A DNA stretch of 54,678 nt from an uncultured Coriobacteriaceae bacterium (GTDB lineage: Bacteria > Actinomycetota > Coriobacteriia > Coriobacteriales > Coriobacteriaceae): the NCBI GenBank assembly GCA_949298635.1, contig CASFXG010000014.1, positions 1 to 54,678 of the forward strand, written 5' to 3'. Position 1 is the first letter of the stretch. Every line of letters starts with the position of its first letter. The notes beneath the pieces were generated by a model that was not told the DNA's origin, did not search any database, and saw nothing but the letters and a program-made list of their open reading frames with translations. The translations under genes were made by a program, and so were the position numbers. Below, piece after piece: positions 24,376 to 31,780 of the stretch.

Positions 24376-24436
24376 CCCCCCTATCACGAGACAATGCTCG
24401 CTCCATGATAGGGGGGGGGGTGCCAGCAAAATGCAA
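24376..24436 (-). promoter_or_regulatory. Promoter/leader of paralogue 3 with a C10 tract in the spacer
   Basis: On the minus strand: TTGCAT (24436-24431, possible -35), ten bases, a run of ten C (24420-24411), then TATCAT (24410-24405, -10) and the shared 25-nt leader motif (24411-24387). The spacer is 20 bases; a tract of seven would give the ideal 17. In addition CCCCCCTATCA of this tract pairs perfectly with TGATAGGGGGG (24386-24376), which is the ribosome binding site. If transcription starts upstream of the tract the RBS would be sequestered. Tract-length change is a plausible on/off switch. Confidence 0.6.
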
Positions 24437-24472
24437 GTGCGAGACGCCGACCCGCACCTACGTCAACGAACT

Positions 24473-24591
24473 CCGCCCCGCCTGGGGCCGGACATATTCT
24501 TCTAGCGCAGTTCCGCAGAAAAGCCCGCCGAGGCGGGCTTTTCGAGGACTGTTTGAGCACAGAAGAATATGTCCGGCCCCAGGCGGGGCGG
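24473..24591. repeat. Perfect 31-bp inverted repeat with conserved core (core family, copy 2)
   Basis: Arms 24473-24503 and 24561-24591 are perfectly complementary over 31 bases (CCGCCCCGCCTGGGGCCGG then ACATATTCTTCT). Inside on the plus strand lie GTTCCGCAG (24510-24518), a perfect terminator hairpin (24519-24542), and CGAGGACTGTTTGAGCAC (24543-24560). The flanking core sequences recur at 34211-34254 and in altered form at 3243-3344, within unrelated arms. It lies downstream of ftsH. Confidence 0.9.
24519..24542. terminator. Bidirectional intrinsic terminator inside the inverted repeat (ftsH end)
   Basis: AAAAGCCCGCC, two-base loop, GGCGGGCTTTT: a perfect 11-bp stem with A and T runs at both ends. 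On the minus strand it would end ftsH transcription about 70 bases after the stop at 24612. Confidence 0.85.
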
Positions 24592-24611
24592 CCAAACGGA
24601 GCTGCGACCCG

Positions 24612-26484
24612 CTACGCCGTGGGCTTCGGCGGCATGAGCGGGTTCTCGCGCTTCAGAAGCGTCATGAACTCCTGCCCCGTGATCGTCTCCTTCTTGTAGA
24701 GGTAGCGCGCGAGCTCGTGCAGCTTGAACTTGTTCTCCTTCAGGATCTGCATCGCGGCGCACCGCCTCGTCCACGTGCTCGGCGGTGCCGGGCGCGCAGG
24801 TAAGCGACGTATCCTGCGAGAGGTACGCGTTCTGCACGGTGCCGAGCGCCATCATGCCGAATTCCTCGGACATGCCGAAGCGCGTGATCATGTTGCGCGC
24901 GAGCTTTGTCGCCTGTTCGATATCGTTCGCCGCGCCGGTGGTCATCTCGTTGAAGATGAGCTCCTCGGCAGCGCGACCACCGCAGTACACGGCGAGCTTG
25001 TCGAGCGCCTCCTGGCGCGTGGTGAGGAACTTCTCGTCCTCCTCCACCTGCATGGTGTAGCCGAGCGCGCCCGAGGTGCGCGGCACGATGGTGATCTTCG
25101 TGACCGGCGCGCCTTCCTTCATGTTCGCCGCCACGATGGCGTGCCCGATCTCGTGGTAGGAGACGACCTGCTTCTCATGGTCCGAGAGCACCGTGGACTT
25201 GCGCTGTTGGCCGGCGATGACGACCTCGACCGATTCCTCAAAGTCCTCCTGCAGGGCACGGTTGCGGCCCATGCGCACGGCGCGGAGCGCGCCCTCGTTG
25301 ATGATGTTCGCCAGGTCGGCACCGGAAGCGCCCGGCGTGGCACGCGCGATGGCGGAAAGGTCGATGGGCGGCTGCGTCTTCACGTCCTTGGCATGGAGCT
25401 CGAGGATCGCCTTGCGGCCAGCAAGGTCGGGAAGCTCCACCGGGATGCGCCGGTCGAAGCGGCCGGGACGCAGGAGCGCCGGGTCGAGCGAGTCCGGGCG
25501 GTTCGTGGCGGCGAGCACCACGATGCCCTTATGGTTATCGAAACCGTCCATCTCGGTGAGCAGCTGGTTCAGCGTCTGCTCGCGCTCGTCGTTCGTGGAA
25601 AGCCCCTGGTCGCGGCGCTTACCTACGGCATCGATCTCGTCGATGAATACGATACAGGGGGCGTTCTCATTCGCCTGCTTGAAGAGGTCGCGCACCTTGG
25701 CAGCGCCGCGGCCGACGAACATCTCGACAAACTCGGAACCCGAGATGCTGAAGAACGACACGCCCGCCTCGCCGGCGACGGCCTTCGCGAGTAGCGTCTT
25801 GCCCGTGCCGGGAGGGCCTACGAGCAGGGCGCCGCGTGGCAAGCGCGCGCCGATATCCTCGTAGCGCTTGGGGTTCTCCAAGAAGTCGACGACCTCCTTG
25901 AGCGACTCCTTCGCCTCTTCCTGACCCGCGACGTCCTTAAACGTGACGCCGACGTCTTCCGATTTCACCTTGCGCGCGCCGCTCTTGCCGAGACCGCCCG
26001 CGCCGCCGAAGCCGCCGCCACCGAAGTTCATGCTCGGGCCGTCGTCGCCCATCGCCTTCTTCATGCGGCGGTTGAGCCACCAGCCGATACCGAAGAAGAT
26101 GAGGAACGGCACACCAAGCGTGAGCAGGTAATACGTCCAAATGCTCGAGTCGGTGTTCGGAATGATGACGTCGAGCGTGGCTCCGGCGTCGGTGATGCGG
26201 TTCGTGAGGTCTGAGTCATTCGGCATCACGGTGCACTGGTAGGCCACGGAGCCGTCGCCGCCCTTGAGCGTGTACAGCGCGGTGTACTCGCCCTCCGTGT
26301 ACTGCACGGCGTCGACCTTCTTTTCCTCCAAATCGTCGAGGAACTGGCTGTAGCTCACGTCCTCGACCTTCACCTGGCGCGCCATGTTGGGGAACAGCAA
26401 CGTGTTCAGCACCAAATAGACCACCAGCGCGATCAACACGTAGAGGATCATGTTCCTTCTGCGTTTATGCTCATCCATCTCCAT
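24612..26484 (-). pseudogene. ftsH: ATP-dependent zinc metalloprotease FtsH, frameshifted near the C-terminus
   Basis: FtsH degrades membrane and cytosolic proteins. Two N-terminal membrane segments, Walker A ([10 protein letters not shown]), Walker B (IVFIDEID), the SRH ([10 protein letters not shown]) and the zinc motif HEIGH are intact; HEIGH replaces the common HEAGH but keeps both His and Glu. At 24753 the frame breaks: after GTAEHVDEAVRR the sequence continues in frame as nonsense to 24502, running through the intergenic terminator repeat. In the +1 frame the usual FtsH end (MQILKENKFKLHELARYLYKK...MPPKPTA) resumes and stops at 24612. One extra G or two lost bases explains it. Only the last 50 residues are affected, so a sequencing error, a real mutation or recoding are all possible. 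Start ATG 26484, GGAG eight bases upstream. Confidence 0.9.
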
Positions 26485-26581
26485 GGGTGAAACTCCATCC
26501 ACTCGGTTCGCAATGATAGTAAGATACCCAGCGGTACTACCTGTAATCAGAGAAGTTTGCTGCATTTGGAAGCGGGGATCC

Positions 26582-28015
26582 ATGTCGATGTTGAAACGCA
26601 GGAGCGCTCATGCGGGCGCCGCATCGCTCGACGTCACGCAGGGCGTCATCTGGCAACAGCTCCTACTGCTCTGCGTGCCCATCTTCCTGAGCTCATTCTT
26701 TCAGCAGGCACACGCGCTCATCAACACGTTCATCTTGGGGCAGTTCGGCGGAAAGCTCGCTCTCGGCGGCGTGCAGGCGACGGCCTCCCTCTTCGAGCTC
26801 GCCGTCGGTTTCTCCGTGGGCGTGGGCGCCGGCTGCGCCGTCATCTCCGGTCAGTTTTTCGGCAGCCACGACGACGATCGCCTGTCGCGCTCCATCCACA
26901 CCGCCATGACGCTCGCGCTGGCGGGCGGCTTGGCGATCTCGATTGCAGGCGTCGCCTTCGTTCCCCACATCCTCGCCTTCATGGGCACACCCTCCGACCT
27001 CATGGCCGAGGCGGTTCCCTACGCCCGTTGCTACGCGGCTGCGATGGTATGCTCGCTCGTGCTCAACATGGGTTCGGCCCTCTTGCGCTCCGTGGGCGAT
27101 ACCCGCACACCCGCCATGATTATCGCGAGCGGCTGTATCATCAACGCCGCGCTCGACATCCTGTTCGTCGCCGTGCTGCACCTCGAGGCCATGGGCTGCG
27201 GTCTCGCCACCGCGCTCACGCTCACCGTGAACGCGACGTTCATGACGCGCCGCCTCATGCGTGCGCAGGGAGCCTGGCGGCTCGACCTGCGGCGCTTGGG
27301 AATCGACGGGCGCATCTGCAAGAGCATGCTCGCGACCGGACTCCCCTTAGGCATCCAGTCCTCGGTATATTCGTTCTCGAACATCATCCTGCAATCGACG
27401 GTGAACACGTTCGGCACGGACGCCGTCACAGGCTGGGGGCTTTCGAGCCGCCTCGACGCGATCGTATGGATGGTCACGGAGGCACTCGGGGTCTCGGTGA
27501 CGACGTTCGCCGCGCAGAACTTCGGTGCCCGCAACTACGAGCGCATGCGGCAGGGGTACCATACGTCGCTCGCGATCACGGTCGCGCTCGTGGGCAGCCT
27601 CTCAGCGCTTCTCGTGATCTTCGTGCAGCCGCTTTCGCGCATCTTCATCGACGATGCGGCGGTGACCGGCTACACGACCGTCATGATTCACTTCATCGCG
27701 CCGTTCTATCTGTTCTATTCGATCGTAGACAACACCTCCGGAGCGATTCGCGGCTCCGGCGAGAGCCTTCGCCCGATGCTGCTCACGATCCTCGGCACCG
27801 TCGTGTTCCGCATGATCTGGCTGCTCGCCGTGGTGCCGCTCCATCACACCATCGAGACCATGCTCATGGTCTACCCCGTGACGTGGATCCTCACGTCGAT
27901 CCTGTTTGTCGCCTACCACCACTGGGGGCACTGGCTCCGTCATGCGGAGAACCGCGCCGCACGACTCGCATCCGCCGCAGAGGCGCGAGGCGCCCACCGC
28001 GAGGTTTCAATCTAG
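26582..28015 (+). CDS. MATE-family multidrug/toxin efflux transporter
   Basis: A 477-residue membrane protein with about twelve hydrophobic segments in two homologous halves, exporting cationic drugs or metabolites using Na+ or H+. Family features: the first helix FLSSFFQQAHALINTFILGQFGG, LGGVQATASLFELAVGFSVGVGAGCAVISGQFFG, and in the second half QSSVYSFSNIILQSTVNTFGTDAVTGWGLSSRLD. The DinF/NorM-like pattern is clear; the substrate is not. I chose ATG 26582 following AAGCGGGG; the open frame begins earlier, inside the divergent ftsH promoter region. It is divergent from ftsH with 97 bases between starts and convergent with the methyltransferase gene. Confidence 0.92.
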   Translation: MSMLKRRSAHAGAASLDVTQGVIWQQLLLLCVPIFLSSFFQQAHALINTFILGQFGGKLALGGVQATASLFELAVGFSVGVGAGCAVISGQFFGSHDDDRLSRSIHTAMTLALAGGLAISIAGVAFVPHILAFMGTPSDLMAEAVPYARCYAAAMVCSLVLNMGSALLRSVGDTRTPAMIIASGCIINAALDILFVAVLHLEAMGCGLATALTLTVNATFMTRRLMRAQGAWRLDLRRLGIDGRICKSMLATGLPLGIQSSVYSFSNIILQSTVNTFGTDAVTGWGLSSRLDAIVWMVTEALGVSVTTFAAQNFGARNYERMRQGYHTSLAITVALVGSLSALLVIFVQPLSRIFIDDAAVTGYTTVMIHFIAPFYLFYSIVDNTSGAIRGSGESLRPMLLTILGTVVFRMIWLLAVVPLHHTIETMLMVYPVTWILTSILFVAYHHWGHWLRHAENRAARLASAAEARGAHREVSI

Positions 28016-28072
28016 CATGCCAGTGAACGTACCTGCCGGAAAACGTGCCGTAGTCTGCCGGCTTCCGCTTGC

Positions 28073-28141
28073 GCTGAATCACCTTTATTCGACATTTTCT
28101 AGCCGAAGAGCAGCGATTCTGTCGAAATAAGGCGATTCAGC
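28073..28141. repeat. Inverted repeat between the MATE and methyltransferase genes
   Basis: Arms 28073-28094 (GCTGAATCACCTTTATTCG) and 28120-28141 pair over 22 bases with about three mismatches, around a 25-base loop. It lies between two convergent stop codons, so it may serve as a two-way terminator, although no T-run follows. GGATGC direct repeats follow directly. Confidence 0.75.
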
Positions 28142-28205
28142 GGATGCAGTTAAAACAGGATGCGGACGAGGGACAGAAACAGGATGCGGCCAAAACGGGA
28201 TGCAG
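28142..28205. repeat. Four spaced GGATGC(A/G)G direct repeats
   Basis: GGATGCAG or GGATGCGG occurs at about 28142, 28158, 28182 and 28198, mostly preceded by AAAC or AAAAC, with 16- to 24-base spacing. It is noncoding and lies past the MATE stop. Confidence 0.6.
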
Positions 28206-28233
28206 CCGAGAGGCGGGGACGCGTGGCGCGCCT

Positions 28234-29139
28234 TTACGCGTAGCGTCCGTGCTGGTAATGGTAGCTGTTTGACGTGTGCGGACAGAGCTGCCAGAATGCG
28301 ACGGCGGAAGCCGCGGCAACGTTGAGGGAGTCCACGCCGCGCGCCATGGGGATGCGGATCGTGAGGTCGGAGCCTTCGATCGTGCGGCGCGAGAGGCCGT
28401 CGCCCTCCGTTCCCATGAAGAGCGCAAGGCGGTCGATCGCGTTGAGCGTGGGATCGTCGAGCGAGCGGGAATCGTCGGCAAGCGCCATGGCGGCACAGGT
28501 GAAACCCGCCTCATGCAGAACGCCGAGCCCGTCGGCTGGCCAAGAGCGCGCGTCAATCCCCAGCCGCGTCCAGGGAACCTGGAACACGGTACCCATGGAA
28601 ACGCGGACGGCACGCCGGTACAGCGGGTCGCAGCAGGTAGGGCTCACGAGGATGCCGTCGACGTTAAGCGCGGCGGCACTTCGAAAGATCGCACCGACAT
28701 TCGTATGGTCGACGATGCCCTCGAGCACGCACACCCGCACGGGGCGACCGTCGGCGCGGACGACCAGACCGTCCAAGAACGTTCGATCATCCTCCATGCG
28801 CGGACGCCTGAACGCCGCGAGCGCGCCGCGCGTCACATTGAAGCCAGTGAGCTCCTCCATGAGGTCCATCGGTGCGATGAACGCGGGGATGTCGAGTTCA
28901 GGGCGAGCAGTAGCAAGGTCGCGGAAGACCGGCTCGAATTGCTCGAGCCAGCGCTCCCCCATCAAAAAGCTCACAGGCTCAAGCCCAGCGTTCAGCGCGC
29001 GCTCGATCACCTTGGCGCTTTCGGCGATGAAGATGCCCTTCTCCGGTTCGAGGACGCTTCGCAGCTGGCGTTCCGTGAGGCGCGTGTAGGCCTCAAGGCG
29101 GTCGTCATTGAGCTCCGTAATGTACTGAACCTGAACCAT
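28234..29139 (-). CDS. SpoU/TrmH-family RNA 2'-O-methyltransferase
   Basis: A 301-residue SPOUT methyltransferase that would methylate a ribose 2'-OH in rRNA or tRNA with SAM. The three family motifs are present: motif 1 NVGAIFRSAAALNVDGILV, motif 2 LALFMGTEGDGLS, motif 3 IPMARGVDSLNVAAASAVAF. An N-terminal substrate-binding domain (RQLRSVLEPEKGIFIAESAKVIERAL) precedes them, as in TsnR/RlmB-like enzymes. The start is ATG 29139 with AGGGAG upstream. The target nucleotide cannot be inferred. It lies just downstream of folA, with a long inverted repeat between the two. Confidence 0.92.
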   Translation of the reverse strand: MVQVQYITELNDDRLEAYTRLTERQLRSVLEPEKGIFIAESAKVIERALNAGLEPVSFLMGERWLEQFEPVFRDLATARPELDIPAFIAPMDLMEELTGFNVTRGALAAFRRPRMEDDRTFLDGLVVRADGRPVRVCVLEGIVDHTNVGAIFRSAAALNVDGILVSPTCCDPLYRRAVRVSMGTVFQVPWTRLGIDARSWPADGLGVLHEAGFTCAAMALADDSRSLDDPTLNAIDRLALFMGTEGDGLSRRTIEGSDLTIRIPMARGVDSLNVAAASAVAFWQLCPHTSNSYHYQHGRYA

Positions 29140-29167
29140 GGTGCTCCCTGCATCCCGCCCCCACGGA

Positions 29168-29268
29168 CATGTAAAATTACCCCAGGGGTTTTTCGACATC
29201 GGGCGACGAAATATCGGCCATAGTAATCAATCGTCCGATGTCGAAAACCCCTGGGGTAATTTTACATG
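29168..29268. repeat. Long inverted repeat between folA and the methyltransferase gene (TGTAAAATTACCCCAG family)
   Basis: Arms 29168-29202 and 29235-29268 match over 34-35 bases with a single T insertion as the only difference. The arm reads CATGTAAAATTACCCCAG, then GGGTTTTTCGACATCGG. The arm is almost the same as at 1-61, and the first 16 bases are shared with 41680-41780. The right arm ends two bases from the folA stop codon. Confidence 0.9.
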
Positions 29269-29270
29269 CC

Positions 29271-29867
29271 TCACAGAAAACCGTCGAACACGACGTCCAC
29301 CAGCGCAGCGGCGGCAACAGCTCCCGCAAGCGAGTCGTCGTCTTCCGCCCTCGCACTCGCCTGCTCGTACGTCACGAACTCGTATGCCACGCCGGCATCG
29401 CCCTCACCGGGCTCTATCACGTAGCCACCGTCGGTTGAGGCAACGCGCCACGCGGGGTCTTCGTCCAAATTGGGAAAATACGCATCCGCTTCGCGCATGC
29501 AGTGATTCTTCGTCACGACCGCTTCAGAGCATGCGGGCAGCAGCTGGCGATACACCTCAGCACCGCCGATGACCCAAGCCTCTTCCTCGCCTGCCACGGC
29601 AGCGAGCGCCTCGTCAACGGAATGCACAACCTCGACGCCCTCGCGCGCGAACGAAGCGTCCCGCGTGAGCACGATGTTCCGCCGGTCTTTGAGCGGGCTC
29701 CCACCCGGGAAGCTCTCCAAGGTCTTGCGCCCCATGATGACCGTACGCCCCTTCGTGCAACGCACGAAATGCCGCATGTCTGCACGGTTCGCGACCACCA
29801 TGTCACCGGCGCGGCCGATGCCCCAGTCGTCGCACACGGCGACGATGGCCTTCAGCTTGCAGCTCAC
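29271..29867 (-). CDS. folA: Dihydrofolate reductase
   Basis: Reduces dihydrofolate to tetrahydrofolate with NADPH, needed after ThyA. The protein has 198 residues with the family motifs LKAIVAVCDDWGIGRAGDMV, TVIMGRKTLESFPG, RNIVLTRD and AWVIGGAEVYRQLLP. The last 30 residues, rich in Ala and Asp, extend beyond the usual 160-170-residue enzyme. The start is GTG 29867, five bases after AGGAGG; a GTG two codons upstream lies within the RBS itself. It follows thyA by nine bases, forming the usual thyA-folA operon. Confidence 0.95.
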   Translation of the reverse strand: MSCKLKAIVAVCDDWGIGRAGDMVVANRADMRHFVRCTKGRTVIMGRKTLESFPGGSPLKDRRNIVLTRDASFAREGVEVVHSVDEALAAVAGEEEAWVIGGAEVYRQLLPACSEAVVTKNHCMREADAYFPNLDEDPAWRVASTDGGYVIEPGEGDAGVAYEFVTYEQASARAEDDDSLAGAVAAAALVDVVFDGFL

Positions 29868-29876
29868 GCGCACCTC

Positions 29877-30725
29877 CTACACCGCGATGGGGATGTTGCG
29901 GATCTGCTCGCCGTGCTGGTAATCCTCAACGATGAGCTCATCGGTCGTGAAGTCGTAGAAGTTCTTGACCTCGGGGTTGAGCGAGACCTTCGGTGCCGGG
30001 TACTGCGGGCGCGCTATGAGCTCGCGCACGATGTCCACATGGCGATCGTAGATATGCGCATCGACGATCACGTGCAAAAGCTCGCCCGCCACCATGTCCA
30101 CGCTCTGCGCGACCATCATGAGCAGGATCGCGTACTGGCACACGTTCCAGTTATTCGCAGCGAGGATGTCCTGGCTGCGCTGCATGAGCACCATGTTGAG
30201 GGTGGGGCGCTCGTCGCCTTCGGCGTGCGTGACGTTATAGGTCACGCTGTACGCGCACGGATAGAGGTGCATCTCGTGGAGGTCGGCGAACGTGTACATG
30301 TTCGTCATGATGCGGCGCGAGTACGGCGTGTGGGTGAGGTCGTAGAGCACGCGATCCATCTGGTCGAACTCGCCTTCCGCGTACTGCGACTTCTGGCCAA
30401 TCTGGTAGCCGTACGCCTTGCCGATCGAGCCGGTCTCGTCCGCCCACTCATCCCAGATGTGGCTCTTGAGGTCGTGGATGTTGTTCGACTTCTTCTGATA
30501 GATCCAGAGGATCTCGTCCATGGCGCTTTTCAGTGCCGTGCGGCGCAGTGTGAGCGCCGGGAACTCCTCGCGCAGGTCGTAGCGGGCGGTCACGCCGAAG
30601 TTCTTGATCGTGTACGCGGGCGTGCCGTCTTCCCAGCGGGGACGCACCTTCTCGCCCTCGGTGGTGGTGCCGTGGTCGAGGATGTCCGAACACATCTTCA
30701 CGAAGAGCTGATCTGCTTTGCTCAT
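29877..30725 (-). CDS. thyA: Thymidylate synthase (ThyA)
   Basis: Methylates dUMP to dTMP using methylene-tetrahydrofolate, which yields dihydrofolate for FolA. The 282-residue protein has the catalytic Cys in LYPCAYSVTYNV, the nucleotide-binding RRxxxxN-like and QRSQDILAANNWNVCQYAILL segments, and the C-terminal IRNIPIAV. This is the type common in Clostridia and related bacteria, slightly longer than E. coli ThyA. ATG 30725 follows GAGGGGAG. A long upstream open frame is antisense to the YitT gene and is not translated. A terminator lies about 75 bases upstream. Confidence 0.95.
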   Translation of the reverse strand: MSKADQLFVKMCSDILDHGTTTEGEKVRPRWEDGTPAYTIKNFGVTARYDLREEFPALTLRRTALKSAMDEILWIYQKKSNNIHDLKSHIWDEWADETGSIGKAYGYQIGQKSQYAEGEFDQMDRVLYDLTHTPYSRRIMTNMYTFADLHEMHLYPCAYSVTYNVTHAEGDERPTLNMVLMQRSQDILAANNWNVCQYAILLMMVAQSVDMVAGELLHVIVDAHIYDRHVDIVRELIARPQYPAPKVSLNPEVKNFYDFTTDELIVEDYQHGEQIRNIPIAV

Positions 30726-30799
30726 GGCGCTCCCCTCTCGTCGCGTCTGGTCGAATGCATCCATTGTACGCGAGCGCACGCGCGCATGCCCGCCGGGAC

Positions 30800-30846
30800 A
30801 AAAAAGCAGAAACCGCCACAACGACGAATCGCGTTCGCTGCGGCGG
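30800..30846 (-). terminator. Intrinsic terminator downstream of the YitT-family gene
   Basis: On the minus strand CCGCCGCAGCGA pairs with UCGUUGUGGCGG (12 bp with two G-U pairs), followed by UUUCUGCUUUUUU. It separates the YitT gene from thyA-folA. A TTGACA box (30875-30870) lies just upstream of it, spaced 17 bases from CAATAG, but transcription from there would start inside the hairpin. Confidence 0.8.
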
Positions 30847-30982
30847 CTATTGAGCGAGGGGTACGTATATGTCAATACGGCAAAGCGGTTTCGGCCGCTC
30901 GCGCACATCGCGGGCGCAAGCCTCTCAAGATGTCGAAATGCTGCATCTTGCTTGCTATGATGCCAAAGCCGGAATCTCTGCC

Positions 30983-31675
30983 CTACGCGGCAACGAAACT
31001 GTCCTCTTCCTCGCCCTCCGCGTCGCCCGCGCCAAGCCCCACCACGAAGTCGATGAGCGGAGAAGAAATGAACACGGTGACAAGTGAGAACACGATCTTG
31101 GTGATGGGGATGTAGCTCAGCGAGAGCAAAAGCACGGTGAGGTCCGTGAAGAGGTAGCAGCGCGCGAGCTTGAGGCCGGTGACCTTGTGGATCGAGAGCG
31201 CGAGCGCATCGTCGCCGCCAGCGGACGCGTTGCAGCGCACCACGAGGCCCGCCCCCACACCCACGAACATACCGCCGAGAATGGCCGCGACGAGCGGATA
31301 TGCGGAAAGATCCGGCAGCATATGCGGCAGGCTCTCCCAAAGCGCATAGAAGAGCGCGAGAAGCACGCTCGAGACGGCGGACCAGCCCAGAAAGCCAGCG
31401 CCCAGTACAAAAAGGCCGACCGTGTAGCACACAACGTCGAGCACAGGCGAGGCGATGGACGCATCGATGCCGAACCAATGGTTAAGCAGTAGGATGCCGC
31501 CGAGCACGCCGCCTTCCGTAATGCCCACGACCTGATGGATGTTATGCATGCCGAACGTGAGGATCGCGCACCCGAGCGCGATGGTCGCGAACCGCTTGAC
31601 GAGCCCCGCCGGGGTCGTCTTCTCGAGGGCTTCCTGAGCGGAACGCTGCAGCTTGCTGATTATCCGGGCGAACAT
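30983..31675 (-). CDS. YitT/YczE-family membrane protein
   Basis: A 230-residue membrane protein with five hydrophobic segments and the family sequence GVGAGLVVRCNASAGGDDALALSI. No transport substrate is established for the family. An acidic tail (GDAEGEEEDSF) ends it. I chose ATG 31675 with GGAG upstream; the longer frame starts at 31720, inside the promoter. Its promoter has the 19-bp spacer and dyad of MerR-controlled genes and lies back to back with a merR gene, so YitT is most likely the regulated target: a membrane export or uptake protein induced by a small molecule. Confidence 0.85.
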   Translation of the reverse strand: MFARIISKLQRSAQEALEKTTPAGLVKRFATIALGCAILTFGMHNIHQVVGITEGGVLGGILLLNHWFGIDASIASPVLDVVCYTVGLFVLGAGFLGWSAVSSVLLALFYALWESLPHMLPDLSAYPLVAAILGGMFVGVGAGLVVRCNASAGGDDALALSIHKVTGLKLARCYLFTDLTVLLLSLSYIPITKIVFSLVTVFISSPLIDFVVGLGAGDAEGEEEDSFVAA

Positions 31676-31720
31676 GGGTCTCACTCCATACCTGATCGCT
31701 ACGTCTCTTTCCGAGTGCAT

Positions 31721-31751
31721 AGGGTAAACTCTGGTATGGTACCAGGGTCAA
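31721..31751 (-). promoter_or_regulatory. MerR-type promoter with 19-bp spacer and dyad operator
   Basis: On the minus strand: TTGACC (-35, 31751-31746), 19 bases, TACCCT (-10, 31726-31721). The spacer carries ACTCTGGTA-TGG-TACCAGGGT (31728-31748), an inverted repeat with one mismatch. A 19-bp spacer with a central dyad is the hallmark of promoters that MerR-family activators untwist. It drives the YitT gene, and merR starts 33 bases to the other side. Confidence 0.88.
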
Positions 31752-31780
31752 GCCTTTCTCGGCTCTTCTGTGGAGGAAGT

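Noticed and set aside
24502..24611. C-terminal extension of FtsH through the terminator repeat
   Set aside because: It results from the frameshift at 24753; the residues encode the inverted repeat and do not resemble any FtsH tail.
30847..30875. TTGACA-17-CAATAG as a promoter for thyA-folA
   Set aside because: The -10 is poor and transcription would begin inside the terminator hairpin; a promoter between the hairpin and thyA is more likely but I could not pick one.
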